NCBI GenBank assembly: GCA_014529385.2
Contig: CM043962.1
Location: forward strand, 45,883,598 to 45,947,597
Reading direction: 5' to 3'
Source of the DNA: Adiantum capillus-veneris
Taxonomy: Eukaryota > Streptophyta > Polypodiopsida > Polypodiales > Pteridaceae
Length of the DNA: 64,000 nucleotides
In this document: in pieces, positions 22,464 to 32,690 of the stretch
Layout: the number at the start of each line of letters is the position of its first letter
How positions within the stretch are numbered: position 1 is the first letter of the stretch
Program-made: the position numbers and the translations under genes
Notes under the pieces: model-generated
Told to the model about the DNA's origin: nothing
The model's input: the letters and a program-made list of their open reading frames with translations, nothing else
The model's database searches: none

Positions 22464-23635
22464 TTTTTAATACGCGTTTTGAATTTATAAGGGAGAAGCA
22501 AAATTACAACTTAACACCCATGGAGGGGGATGAGAGTTAGAAAACACTAGGGACAGGTCCAAAGGCCAAGTTTCAGACTTTACAAAACGTGGTCTACTAA
22601 TTTTTGGGGGATACAACTGGCAATAAACAGTTAGAAGTTAATCCCTTTTCTTCACATCTAGTCTATCTCTTCCTGAAGCTTGTTGGAAAAGTTCAGGGCT
22701 TCCTCATATTTACTGGCTAGCTCAAGCACTTAATCCTTCATCTCTTGTACCCGATTATTGATAACATTTAGAGAGACATTGTCTTCGAGAAATTCCTGCA
22801 GGTCTTCAGCCCTTCTTACTTCCAGAGAGTCTTTGAGGATTGAGACTCTGTGCCTGTAGATCCTCATTTGTTCCAGCTTGAGGTTAGCGTCCTGCACTAG
22901 AGCATCTAGCAAATAAGATCTTCAAACTAGGAGCTTGAAAATTGGGAACAAAAAGGAAAGAATTTTTGAGCTTCCAAATAATCTATAAGAATTCTACCCT
23001 AAACCTATTCCAAAAGAGAGGAGGCCATGTGAGTCCCCTAAGAGTAGCTATTTCCACCCTAATTGGTGGCCAAGGGTTTTGAGTAAGGGGGAAAGGATGG
23101 GGGTGCTGGTTTGGCAGTTGAGGAAAAGGTGTGGGATATCTTCCACTGATCTTCTACACCTGAGGCAGGCATAATTACCAGCGGCTTACCTCGAGGATTG
23201 ACTCATGTGTTGACAGCATCCACTCCCGGGCTGTGTCGGTGGAGAACACTAAGGGTACAATCGGGGGAGGACTAAGGGGGGACCTCATGAGGAGGGCCCG
23301 GATGCGGGCCTGCTGCTGGCACTGCGGGAGTGTCCCTTGGAAAGGCATCACCACTTATCCAAGCTTCATGTAGTTGCTCTGCAAAACCTTGAGGGAGTTT
23401 CTAAAAAAGCTGCTAATTAAATAGACTAGACGGACATGCCTAAAAAGTAGGGCCTAGGTTATGGTTGATGAGTGGTCTTTGAGGCGGTGGGTTGGAGTAC
23501 CGCCATGCATTTTCATGAGAGGTAGACATGGGAGGGACAAGGAGGGGTATCAAACCCCCCCCCCGATTAGGGGAGGTGATGGGAGGGCACAACATGACAG
23601 TTAGGTCAGCATGGACTCATCTTGAGTTCACTGGA
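22464..23635 (-). mobile_element. LINE (non-LTR retrotransposon) 3' fragment
   Basis: It interrupts one hairpin unit and is flanked by GCACTTGTT (22455-22463) and GCACATGTT (23636-23644), a near-perfect target duplication. On the minus strand the translation around 23170-23060 reads 'CLRCRRSVEDIPHLFLNCQT', the zinc-binding module that ends plant LINE reverse transcriptases (zf-RVT: CxxC, HxxxxC). The T-run at 22462-22468 would be the poly(A) tail. The element is 5' truncated and has stops downstream of the zinc module. A short Leu-rich frame (22730-22912, minus) has no recognised function. The C-run at 23560-23570 lies within it. Confidence 0.65.
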
Positions 23636-23640
23636 GCACA

Positions 23641-23708
23641 TGTTCGCTTGGTACTGACCTTAGAAAATATAAATGATGTTTGCTATTACGCTTTTTTGAG
23701 GTCAGTAC
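23641..23708. repeat. Hairpin array, middle segment
   Basis: It contains the right arm TGTTCGCTTGGTACTGACCT of the unit broken by the LINE, then the linker, then the left arm start GAGGTCAGTAC of the unit broken by the chromovirus at 23708. Confidence 0.8.
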
Positions 23709-23999
23709 TGTAATGGAATTGATATTTCGATGATATATATTGTGAAATATTTAATATTCTGATGAAGCATTGCAATGTTGATTTGAATTGTGGAATATGA
23801 TCACTTGTTGGGTGTTGTGTGAGCAGATCAGTGATTGGCACGTGATGGACAATAAAGCGATAGGCAGTTATTCGGAATAAAACTGCCACCATTGGATTTT
23901 CTGTGGCAAGCCTTATTATTTATGGTTTAGTTATAAGTTGAGATGCAGACAGCTATTAATTGTTACATTGAGCTCCTTATGAGCCATGACTATTTTATG
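23709..23999 (+). repeat. Chromovirus 5' LTR, truncated
   Basis: It matches 29869-30157 almost base for base, for example 'gtaatggaattgatatttcg'. It stops matching where the palindromic element begins at 24000. The remaining half of the LTR is not found after that element. Confidence 0.85.
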
Positions 24000-24480
24000 C
24001 CCCAATAATAATATATGCAGAGCCATCATCATCCGTGGGTCTCGGCCAAGAGCGAAGGGAGAGAGAGAAGCAATTCCGTCCGTTGCTGGAAGTGTTCCTC
24101 TCTTTGGTTTTTTTTTTTTAATTTTAAAAAATAGTTTAACCACTTCCCCCCACCCCCAGTCCAGTTCGCCCTCACCCTCACCTTTCTCAGTGGCGGCCGT
24201 GACTACTCAACCAACAGACGCCGTTGATTCTCGCATGCCACCGCACCTTCATAGTCTCTCTCTCTTGACCTCTCATATTCCACAACCCCGCCCCACATCT
24301 CAGCGCCTATCAGCCATGAAACTTTTGGATTTCCATGCAGTGGCTTTGGAAAAAAAAATTAATAACAAAAAACCAAAGAGAGGAACACTTCCAGCAACGG
24401 ACGGAATTTCTTCTTTCTCTCCCTTCGCTCTTGTCCAGGACCCACGGATGATGATGGCTCTGCATATATTATTATTGGGG
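24000..24480. mobile_element. MITE-like element with about 118-bp terminal inverted repeats
   Basis: The left end CCCCAATAATAATATATGCA and the right end TGCATATATTATTATTGGGG are exact inverses. The inverted repeat continues inward through 'gagccatcatcatccgtggg' and 'cgtccgttgctggaagtgtt' to about 24115 and 24362, with few mismatches. The roughly 245-bp centre is non-coding. No clear target duplication is seen, and the chromovirus LTR does not resume afterwards. Insertion therefore accompanied a deletion, or the two were joined by rearrangement. Confidence 0.75.
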
Positions 24481-25080
24481 TATACACTATTTTTACCCCC
24501 GCATACCTTCCAAACAAAAAAAGAGGGATTACCACAGAGACAGTTTCTTTTGCACGCTATCTCGCAGAGAGCTTTTTTAAAAAACCATCTCTAAGCAAGA
24601 ATACACACCCATACAGATCGCCTTCCTCTTTGACAGTGTCGATGGTATGGACCGTGTCTCCCTACCCAAGCAGATACACTTAGGACATGTCGATCTCTCT
24701 TGCAAAATAAGCCGCAACGATAGCCATCACCATTCTTCGCGTAGACCAAGCTTGTCGAACCTATCAAACAAGGTGGTAATTCTCGTCGCTCTTCTTCAAT
24801 TATATGCCTCCTCTTCTATGTCGTATTCACAACCAGCGACACGTTGATTGCACACCGCTACATCATCAGCAACCCACTCGTCTGCATCACTTCTACGTCA
24901 AAAACCTCGCAACCGCTCTGCACCATTGTGAGCTTCGCACTACTTGGCGTTGGGCTTATGAACTCTTTTACTCTATTCAACAGCATGGAATCAGGTTAGT
25001 CGAATTTATTCGTCACAAACCTTCTACCCCGGATAGGGATTTGCAGCAAATCAACGTAATTACCAACTTTCCCAATCATC
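24481..25080 (+). other. Chromovirus leader region
   Basis: Non-coding sequence before gag. A weak match to an initiator-Met primer site (ATGGAATCAGG, 24985-24995) lies here, but no LTR end precedes it. The proper leader/LTR boundary seems lost. Confidence 0.35.
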
Positions 25081-26215
25081 ATGGAGACAAACGGCACCAA
25101 TGCCCCCTCCGACTTGACCAGTGATTCACCTCTCCAGGCACCGACCTTGGAGCAACAAGTATTCTTACTACAACAGGAATTAGACATTGCGCATCAACGC
25201 CTCTCCACAAATGATCAGAAACGAGCACGCGAAGATGACAACGAAGGTGAACGTATGATCAAAATTTTGAAGGAAACGTTCGAAGCTCAACAATCCAGCA
25301 AAGAGGCAAAGATAAGTCAAAAATCTTTCGCGTTTTTCAAGTTTGCTGGTCGCAGAATTGGCAAAACGGTGCTGTCTTGGTTAACTCAATTCCACGATTA
25401 TTTTGTTGGCAAATCTTTCACTGAAAAAGATAAAATTAAATGTGCTACTAATCACCTTTCTGGTCAAGCTTCACTTTGGTGGAGCGTGCTTCGCAAAACG
25501 GCTGAACGACCATTAACTTGGGAAAGTTTTCAACAGCGGGTCAAAGATTCTTTCCTACCCCCTCAGTTTGGTCTTGACGCTCGACGTGCTTGGGCCAAAT
25601 TCTCTTGGATTCAAGAAGACACCATTTCTCGTTACACTGACCGCTTTTGGGACGTCTTTTACTCCTCCGTATGGTAGAAGAAGTGCTTCCAGAGTCTCTC
25701 CGACGCAAATATGAAGACGTTCTTCCCAATGGTATACAATCAAAACTCAATTCCCTTAAACCGGCGTCTCTTTATGAAGCTATATCCTTGGCCTACAATG
25801 CCGAGAAAGAAATCAACTCTATCGTCCATGAAGTGCGCAACATTCGCAACCCCAACCGTCCCAATTTTCAACCTCGCAATCAATGGAGTAACAACAACCA
25901 CACCCGCAATCGCAACGGTAATATTTTCAACAGGTATACTTCAAACCCTCGCACAAATAATTACATACAAAACCGCCCACCCCCTTTTCCTCGTCGTCAC
26001 CAAAACAATCATCGCCCACAACACAATCCCACCACTCCACCCACATACACTGCACCTCAAATTTCAAATACATATCATCACCCCAACCCCCCCGCATGCC
26101 GCAATGGCGTTTGGTGCTTCAAATGCTGCCAATACCGCCATGTTGAAGCCAAGTGCACCAACAACCGTCCACCCGGTCCTCGCCAACCCATAGCTCGCCT
26201 ACACAACATCGAAGA
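25081..26215 (+). pseudogene. Chromovirus Gag (capsid and zinc knuckle)
   Basis: The ATG is at 25081 ('METNGTNAPSDLTSD'). A heptad-like helix follows (EQQVFLLQQELDIAHQRL), then the capsid core 'WLTQFHDYFVGKSFTEKDKI' and 'LSGQASLWWSVLRK'. Near 25660 the frame shifts to that of 25647-27872, which continues with 'LPESLRRKYEDVLPNGIQSK', an Asn/Pro-rich linker and the zinc knuckle CFKCCQYRHVEAKC (around 26120). The knuckle has the standard CX2CX4HX4C spacing. It forms particles and packages RNA. Confidence 0.8.
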
Positions 26216-26830
26216 GGACTCAGAACCCCTAGACGACGCCATGGCTGATTGGACAGCCGCAACCCCACCTCACGTACCAAGTACGCCAATTTCAATTCAT
26301 GCTTTGCTCCATCAGAAAGGCAAAATTCAAAATTCAAGTGTGTCTATCTTACACGATGATGGTAGTTCACACGATTTTATCTCTCAAAAATTGGTACGAA
26401 AATTGAATTTAACCACCACACCATTTGCATACAAAGTTAAATGTGCTTTTCAAGGTACTAGGTACAATGGCACACGTGAAATTAAATCCCTCACAATTAC
26501 CATTGGTGATTACATAAAACAGCGTGGTTTTTTAATTGCACCATTGCAATCCACCGATATCATTTTGGGCATGCCTTTTCGACACCAACATAATCCACAC
26601 ATTCACTATCACACACACACAATGAATTTCACTTTCAATGGCAAATCTATTTCACTTTCTGCTGATGCATCACTTGCTATGTTTCCCTTGATATCCCACA
26701 CACAAGCAAAATGTGCACTACGAAAGGATGACAAAGCTTACACGATATTTGTTACTGAAGTGGAGCACACACAATCATCTCTCTCTCACACACATCATGA
26801 CTTCCTCTCACAGAATAATGATTGCTTTGT
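26216..26830 (+). pseudogene. Chromovirus protease with DDG in place of DSG/DTG
   Basis: The retropepsin region reads 'SVSILHDDGSSHDFISQKLV' (around 26340-26400), where related elements have L-D-S/T-G-A-S-H-x-F. It then has 'GDYIKQRGFLIAPLQSTDII' and 'LGMPFRHQHNP'. The second residue of the catalytic D-S/T-G triad is Asp. The fold is otherwise complete and in frame with RT. Confidence 0.7.
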
Positions 26831-27872
26831 GGATGATTACCCCCCTCATCTCCCACCCTCTCGTGGTGAATTAGATCATAAAATTGAAATTTTTCCAGGC
26901 TCACAACCTCCACACAGAGCACCCTATAGACATAGTCCCTTGCACCAACAAGCAATCCAAAAACAAATCACCAAACTCCTAGATAAGGGCCTCATCTGTC
27001 CTATTGCATCCCCTTTTGGTGCCCTAGTTCTCCTAGTCCAAAAGAAAAACAAAACTTTTCTCATGTGCATAGACTACCGTGCATTAAACAAGGTTACTGT
27101 CAAAAACTGCTATCCCATCCCACGTATAGACGATCTCCTAGATCGCTTACGAGGAGCGAAACGGTTTAGCAAAATTGACTTGAAATCAGGATACCATCAT
27201 ATCCGTATGCACCCTAATGATATTTTTAAAACTGCATTTCGTACCCAGTCTGGTCATTATGAGTTTATTGTCTTACCGTTTGGTCTCACAAATGCACCTG
27301 CCACATTTTCTAGGATGATGAACAAAATATTTCTTGATTATCAAGACTTTGTTATTGTGTTCTTTGATGATATTTTGATTTTTAGTCGTGATGAGCACGA
27401 ACACAAAAATCACCTGCATATCATCTTTGAGTTATTGCGTGACCACCTGTTGATTGCAAATCCCGACAAAAGTACATTTTTTCAAACAGACATTGACTAT
27501 TTAGGCCACATAGTCTCAGAAAAAGGAATATCTGTTGACCCTCAAAAGATTGACACTATTAAAACATTGCCTACCCCCAAATCCGTGCATGATATAAAAT
27601 CCTTCTTAGGTTTAGCAGGCTTTTATCAAAAATTCATCAAAAACTTCTCACACATTGCGTCACCAATGACCACTTTACTTCGTCAAAAAGTACCATTCAA
27701 TTGGGGTCCCACACAACAAAAATCATTTGACACTCTCAAATATCTCCTTACACATGCCCCCATCATGCAGTTACCTGACTTCCCACAACCCTTCTTTGTA
27801 GTTGTTACAGATGCGAGTGGCTCAGGCATAGGCGCAGTCTTAATGCAAAATGATCACCCACTTGCCTACTAA
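26831..27872 (+). CDS. Chromovirus reverse transcriptase
   Basis: It has all RT blocks in one open frame: 'KGLICPIASPFGALVLLVQK', 'FLMCIDYRALNKVTVKNCYP', 'FSKIDLKSGYHHIRMHPNDI', 'VLPFGLTNAPATFSRMMNKI' and the active site 'VIVFFDDILIFSRDE' (FFDD rather than the common YLDD/YVDD). The thumb and connection follow ('DYLGHIVSEKGISVDPQKID', 'FLGLAGFYQKFIKNFSHIAS'). It makes cDNA from the element RNA. This is the best-preserved coding stretch of the window. The open frame ends at a TAA (27870-27872) inside RNase H. Confidence 0.9.
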
Positions 27873-28170
27873 AGTCGAAAACTCAAACCATCAGAAACCA
27901 AATACAGCACATACGATAAAGAATTGCTAGCAGTGGTCCACGCTCTAGACATGTGGAAACACTATCTTATGGGCTCCGAAGTTCTAATTAAGACTGACCA
28001 ACAGGCCATTAAACATCTTCTAACTAAATCCACCATTTCTGACCGTCATATCCGATGGGCCGGTTTCATTCAAAATTTCCATCCTATGATACAAACCAAC
28101 AAGGAAAAGTGAATGTAGTAGCAGACGCATTAAGTAGAAAACCTGAAGTAAATGTACTCTCTGCTACTCG
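27780..28170 (+). pseudogene. Chromovirus RNase H
   Basis: 'VVTDASGSGIGAVLMQ' (first Asp) is followed by a TAA at 27870-27872 in 'LAY-stop-SRKLKPSETKY'. Next come 'STYDKELLAVVHALDMWKHY' (Glu) and 'IKTDQQAIKHLL' (Asp). The final 'VVADALSRKPE' (Asp) appears in another frame after a shift near 28105. Confidence 0.85.
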
Positions 28171-29305
28171 TTCATGTGTCTTCGATAAAATCAAGCATGT
28201 TTATTTGAATCACATTTATGTGAGTGATGTGCAATCTTTTCATTCTATGCCTAACACATATGCTCACGATCCACATTTTTCATGTGCTTGGTTTGAAATA
28301 ACTCACAATAATGGTCTTCCCTATGAACACTACACAGTGGCAAATGGTTATATCTATTTTCAGCAAAAGCTATGCATCACAACACCCTTCAAGGAACTAG
28401 CAATGACTGAAATGCATGCACCACCATATATGGGTCACCGAGGAATTCAATCCACACTCGCTGCATGTCAAGATCATTTTTTTTGGCCTGGAATGAAGCA
28501 CAATATTACAAAATTTTGTTTCAGAATGTTTGATATGTCAAAGAGTTAAACGTCATCATGGTAATTCTTATGGTCTTTTAATGCCTCTCCCCATCCCTGC
28601 TGGCCCTTGGGAACAAATCTCCATGGATTTTATCACAGGTGTTCCCACCACATCCTCACACAATGATATGATATGGACCATAGTTGACCGTTTTAGCAAA
28701 CAAGCATACTTTGTACCCTACAAAAAGACATTGTCTTCACCACAGGCTGCAAACCTTTTCCTCAAAACCATCTTTTCCTACCATGGCTTCCCCAAAGTCA
28801 TTCTCTCTGACCGTGATGGACGCTTCTGCAATCATTTTTGGGTCGCCCTCGCCAAAAACTTAGGCTCTAAAATGGATTTCACATCTGCATTTCACCCTCA
28901 AAGTAATGGTCAAACAGAAGCCACAAACAGTACTATTATGGATCTTCTTCGATCTTATACCACTGAAAATACTGCAAACTGGGACCAACACCTCCCTATG
29001 CTTCAATTTTCTTACAATAACACACCCCACTCATCCACAAATCGTGCACCTTTTGAAATTGTCTATGGGCAAAACTCCCTGTCCCTGTCTCCACTATTAG
29101 CACTGATGTCCTTGCGGCGGCTAACGCTTTAGCAAGAGATCACACACAAGTTTTACAAGAAGCCACAGCTTGCATTAAACGAGCACAAGAACGATACACT
29201 ACACAAGCCAATAAGAAACGAAGACCTGCACCTTTTAAAGAAAACTACCTTGTTTGGCTTAGAATAGAAAAACGACGCTTAAAAAGTGTAGAAAAACATC
29301 CTAAA
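28171..29305 (+). pseudogene. Chromovirus integrase
   Basis: The zinc-binding region has 'HAPPYMGHRGIQSTLAACQD' and 'FFWPGMKHNI', then a frameshift at about 28545 before 'CQRVKRHH'. The core keeps the triad: 'ISMDFITGVPT' (Asp), 'ILSDRDGRFCNHFW' (Asp) and 'SNGQTEATNSTI' (Glu). A further frameshift near 29100 separates the core from the C-terminal region ('DVLAAANALARDHTQVLQEA', around 29107-29165). Confidence 0.85.
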
Positions 29306-29640
29306 GTGAAATTGTCCCCTAGATTTTATGGCCCATTCAAAATTCTTCATAAAATAAATGACAACGCGTTCCGCTTGGGCATTCCCTCACATTGGAAAAT
29401 ACACAACTCCTGCCATGTCAGTTTGTTGAGACCACACAAGGGACCTATTCCCGACACCCCTACCACAATTGACCCCCCCTTCATTGAGGACGATGAAGAA
29501 ATTCTAACTCTTGAAATAATTTTAGATCATGACATGACCACTACCCGCAAAGGAAACTAGTACAGAAGATATTTGGTAAAATACAAAAACTATTCCTCAA
29601 TGGATTTCTGAGCAATCGCTAAGTCTGCATTACCGTCACT
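29306..29640 (+). pseudogene. Integrase C-terminus and chromodomain remnant
   Basis: 'LSPRFYGPFKILHKINDNAF' and 'HVSLLRPHKGP' are the GPY/F-type end of chromovirus integrase. The tail 'ILTLEIILDHDMTTTRKGN' is followed by a TAG (29558-29560) and then 'YRRYLVKYKNYSSMD'. This has the spacing of a chromodomain (ILDHR..., YLVKWK.Y). Such domains are known to steer integration to marked heterochromatin. It is inactivated here. Confidence 0.75.
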
Positions 29641-29868
29641 TGATACTTGCATACCACACACCTAGAGACACAGATTCGTTGATTTAGGCAGTCCCTCTCT
29701 TCTAGGAAACACAAATTTTAAAAGTGCAGATCCACCGATTTAGGCAGCACGACCATTGGTGTAGATCCGCCGATCTAGGCAACACCAAATTACTAGACCC
29801 CTGGCCACCACTGTCGCTAGTTTGGTTTTGGTAACAATTGAGGACAATTGTCTTTCAACCCCGGGGTA
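29641..29868 (+). other. Chromovirus 3' untranslated region
   Basis: It contains three short imperfect repeats of 'agatccgccgatctaggcagcac' type (around 29670-29790). A short tract 'ccccggggta' lies just before the 3' LTR. No gene is supported. Confidence 0.5.
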
Positions 29869-30507
29869 TGTAATGGAATTGATATTTCGATGATATATAT
29901 TGTGAAATATTTGATATTCTGATGAAGCATTGCAATGTTGATTTGAATTGTGGAATATGATCACTTGTTGGGTGTTGTGTGAGCAGATCAGTGATTAGCA
30001 CGTTCTGGACAATAAAGCGATAGCAGTTATTCGGAATAAAACTGCCACCATTGGATTTTTTGTGGCAAGCCTTAGTATTTATGGTTTAGTTATAAGTTGA
30101 GATGAAGACAGCTATTAATTGTTACATTGAGCTCCTTATGAGCCATGACTATTTTATGCCCAAGTGTGAATTGGATGTAACTCAATTTTGAGCATGAACT
30201 TCTCTATAAATTAAATACGTGCAGGAGGGACATACTTACTCTTGTACGGGAGGAGATTGCACCTAGTGCTTCTGTCTTCTTCTCTTCTCTCCTCCCTCCT
30301 CTCTCACCGTGCTCGCGTAGCACTCCGTTCTAGGAGGTGCGTCTGCATGTGTTCTTCCCTCTCTCTCACCTCTCTGTCTTTCGCGATCGTATGGTGCTCG
30401 ATTATGGGTTTGTGTGAGTAGATAGGTACGTAGATTTATTCGTTCATGTCTTGCTATGCACTATTTTGAGTATTTTGCAGGGCATCTCTACGCTCCCGTT
30501 TGTAGCA
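29869..30507 (+). repeat. Chromovirus 3' LTR (639 bp)
   Basis: Begins TGTAATGGAATTG and ends GTTTGTAGCA before AGTAC. A TATA-like box (TCTATAAATTAAAT, around 30211) is followed about 30 bp later by a C/T-rich start region, consistent with the LTR promoter. Confidence 0.9.
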
Positions 30508-30860
30508 AGTACCGAGTGAATAAGGGAAGGCAAACTCTGTTCTATGCTCTTCTTCGCTTGGTATTGACCTCAAAAAATATAAATTATGTTTTCTATTACA
30601 CTTTTCTAAGGTCAGTACCAAGTGAATAAGGGAAGGCAAACTCTGTTCTATGCTCTTCTTCTCTTGGTATTGACCTCAAAAAATATAAATTATGTTTTCT
30701 ATTACACTTTTATAAGGTCAGTTACAAGCGAATAAGGGAAGGTAAAGTATGTTTGTTGCACCTATTCGCTTTGTACTGACCTTTTTTGAGGTCAGTACCT
30801 AGCGAGTAGAGGCAATACACACTTATTTGGTGCACTTCTTCATGCTGACCCTGGTATGAC
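30508..30860. repeat. Hairpin array, right segment
   Basis: Four units remain: the rest of the one split at 30508, then 30610-30676, 30716-30782 and a shorter divergent one at 30789-30855. They share the arms GTCAGTACCAAGYGAATAAGGG and CGCTTGGTAYTGACC. The array ends 30 bp before the H3-like gene. Confidence 0.8.
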
Positions 30861-30887
30861 ATGTCATTTTCTGTTGTGCTTGTAGAG

Positions 30888-31325
30888 ATGCCTTGTGCAA
30901 CGGCCACACCTAGAAGGGAAACAAGTGACTCTTTGAATGCTCAAGCAAGAAGACATTGATATGAGGCTCACAGAGGTGTAATGCAAGAGCTACGAAGGAT
31001 CGGACGATCCATGCAACCGGCCATTCCACGTCTTCCTTTCCAGCGAGTAGTGCGAGAGATTTGCGAGCAATGGAGAGTCAGCATGCGATGGGCCAACAAT
31101 GCAATTTTCTGCCTGCAAAAAATTACAGAAGACTACCTCGTTGAATTCTTCAACGATGGATATATCCTGGCTGCCCATGCACACTGCGTTACTATCATGC
31201 CGCCGGATTTTGACACTCTTTGGAGGCTGCTCTTCTGCTACGATGAGTTGCTTCAGCCAGTACCTATCCGGGATAGTAGAACCATGGATATTCTAAACAT
31301 CCACCCTCTCCATCCTCGTGCATGA
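30888..31325 (+). pseudogene. Element A histone-H3-like gene
   Basis: One frame runs from ATG 30888 to TGA 31323-31325, with a single in-frame TGA at 30957-30959. After a short basic tail comes 'RRH-stop-YEAHRGVMQELRR', then 'PRLPFQRVVREICEQWRVSM', 'NAIFCLQKITEDYLVEFFND' and 'AHAHCVTIMPPDFDTLWRLL'. This aligns along the whole H3 core: HRYRPGTVALREIRRYQKS, KLPFQRLVREI, AVxALQEAxExYLVxLFED, [19 protein letters not shown]. The loop-1 length equals canonical H3, not the longer loop of centromeric H3. The stop sits where H3 has the R of H-R-Y, so CGA to TGA decay is likely. An in-frame tail of about 25 residues follows the fold. An AG just before the ATG could be a splice acceptor. The product would be a nucleosome-type histone-fold protein; its role in the transposon is unknown. 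Confidence 0.75.
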
Positions 31326-31936
31326 TTAACAGAGCCTTCTAGGGCTGAATTAAACAGTAGGACAAGATCACAGTCGAGAGGAATGACACAGATGGGTAGG
31401 CTGATGAGGGGCATGAGTAGGTCAGGGTGGACCCTGAGGTGCTCATTGAAGAAATAGAGACATTTATGGAGGAACCGATTATGAAGGAAAATAAGCAAGG
31501 CATGGAGGATCATGTGCCTGTAAGGGAGGATCCTATTCCTGTTAGGAAGGAACCTGTGCTTGATCCTGTGCCTGTAAGGGAGGAGCCTGAGGCAGCCATG
31601 GATAAAGCTCAAGAAAGGCAAGGGAAAGTCTCTGCTTCACAAGGGCCATCCAACGAGGTGCCTTTATTACATGAGTCGATTACTATAGAGCAAATCAACA
31701 AAGAGAACAAAGAGAAGTTGCAAGTTTTGATCACGTCAGTACCTCTGCATGCACAGATACTACTGCCTAGAAGGTCAAAGGAGGCTTGCATTTTCAACCT
31801 TGATCAACAAGACTTCCTGTGCATGCGTAGTTTGTCCAAGTCCAACGCAACGGATGCGGTCGTCAACATTGCTTTGTGGTACTTCTCAAGCTCTTTATAA
31901 GTCACGGTTGGTTCATGAAATGGTTTACTACCAAAA

Positions 31937-32177
31937 CATGGGTCAATACCAAGCGAGTCGATGGCTTATGGAATTGGATAGTGATACCACTTGCTCGATA
32001 TTGACCCATGTCTTTGCGGCAGTCGTAGACGTTGTTGTGTTACATCTCAAGTTTTTCTTTATAATTCACTCTTGGTTCATTAGATGGCTCACTACCGCTA
32101 AGACATGGGTCAATACCAAGCGAGTCGGTGGCTTATGGAATTCGATAGCTACCCCAATCGCTTGGTATTGACTCATG
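31937..32177. repeat. Two long hairpins downstream of the H3-like gene
   Basis: Hairpins span 31937-32011 and 32104-32177. Both pair CATGGGTCAATACCAAGCGAG with a near-perfect inverse across about 32 nt. Their arms resemble those of the upstream array (CAATACCAAGCGAGT against CAGTACCAAGCGAAT), so they belong to the same hairpin family. Confidence 0.75.
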
Positions 32178-32690
32178 GATTTGTGGCAGTGATAGCTCAC
32201 TGAAATATCTTAAGTATAATCTCTGCCATTGATTCATGTTAGGCATGCTATCTCACTTCTGTCCACTGAGGTTTAAAACAAAATATACGTAATAGATCCG
32301 CTGATATCGCCTATGCTGCAGAACACCGGAGTTTCCTTTTTGGCTCTGATGGGCTAGTTTAGCAGAGTCAGTTTTGATCTAGCGCGCTTTCTGGTCACTG
32401 CAAACAATCAATCATGAGTTTCTTCTTGCCTTGTAAAAACCATGTTGTATTTAGGATCTTTCTCCTCATCTTTGATGGTTTTGGTGTAGTGATAGTTGGA
32501 GTCTGTTGTTATTTGACATTGAAGATAAGATTTTCTACTACGCAAAATCCGAGCAAAGCAGGTTGTTTTATGGTCGTGTAAAAACATAAGGCACATCTAG
32601 GTACATTTGGAATTATTGTCTCTTTGTAATGTGTTACTAACTCAAGTGGCTACGTATGTAGTGCCACGAAAAAACTTGTATGCTGTGTAG
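32178..32690. other. Spacer within element A
   Basis: About 510 bp between the hairpins and the Ulp1-like C-terminal block. I see no gene or repeat. It may be intron sequence of the protease gene. Confidence 0.3.

Larger units (their letters stand above)
23709..30507 (+). mobile_element. Ty3 chromovirus with chromodomain remnant
   Basis: It is bounded by the target duplication AGTAC (23704-23708 and 30508-30512). The LTRs start TGTAATGG and the 3' LTR ends GTAGCA. The order is gag, protease, RT, RNase H, integrase, chromodomain-like tail. RT motifs and the chromodomain place it among chromoviruses. It is decayed by several frameshifts and stops. Its 5' LTR is incomplete, being replaced after 24000 by an inverted-repeat element. 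Confidence 0.9.

Noticed and set aside
24985-24995. Initiator-Met primer site of the chromovirus
   Set aside because: Only about nine bases match with a mismatch, and no LTR end lies before it.
22199-30860. CRISPR-like array from regular repeats with about 106-bp period
   Set aside because: Units are hairpins with similar, not unique, spacers, and the context is a eukaryotic transposon with introns.
30888-31325. Centromeric H3 (CENH3)
   Set aside because: Loop 1 has canonical H3 length without the extra residues of CENH3, and the gene lies in a transposon.
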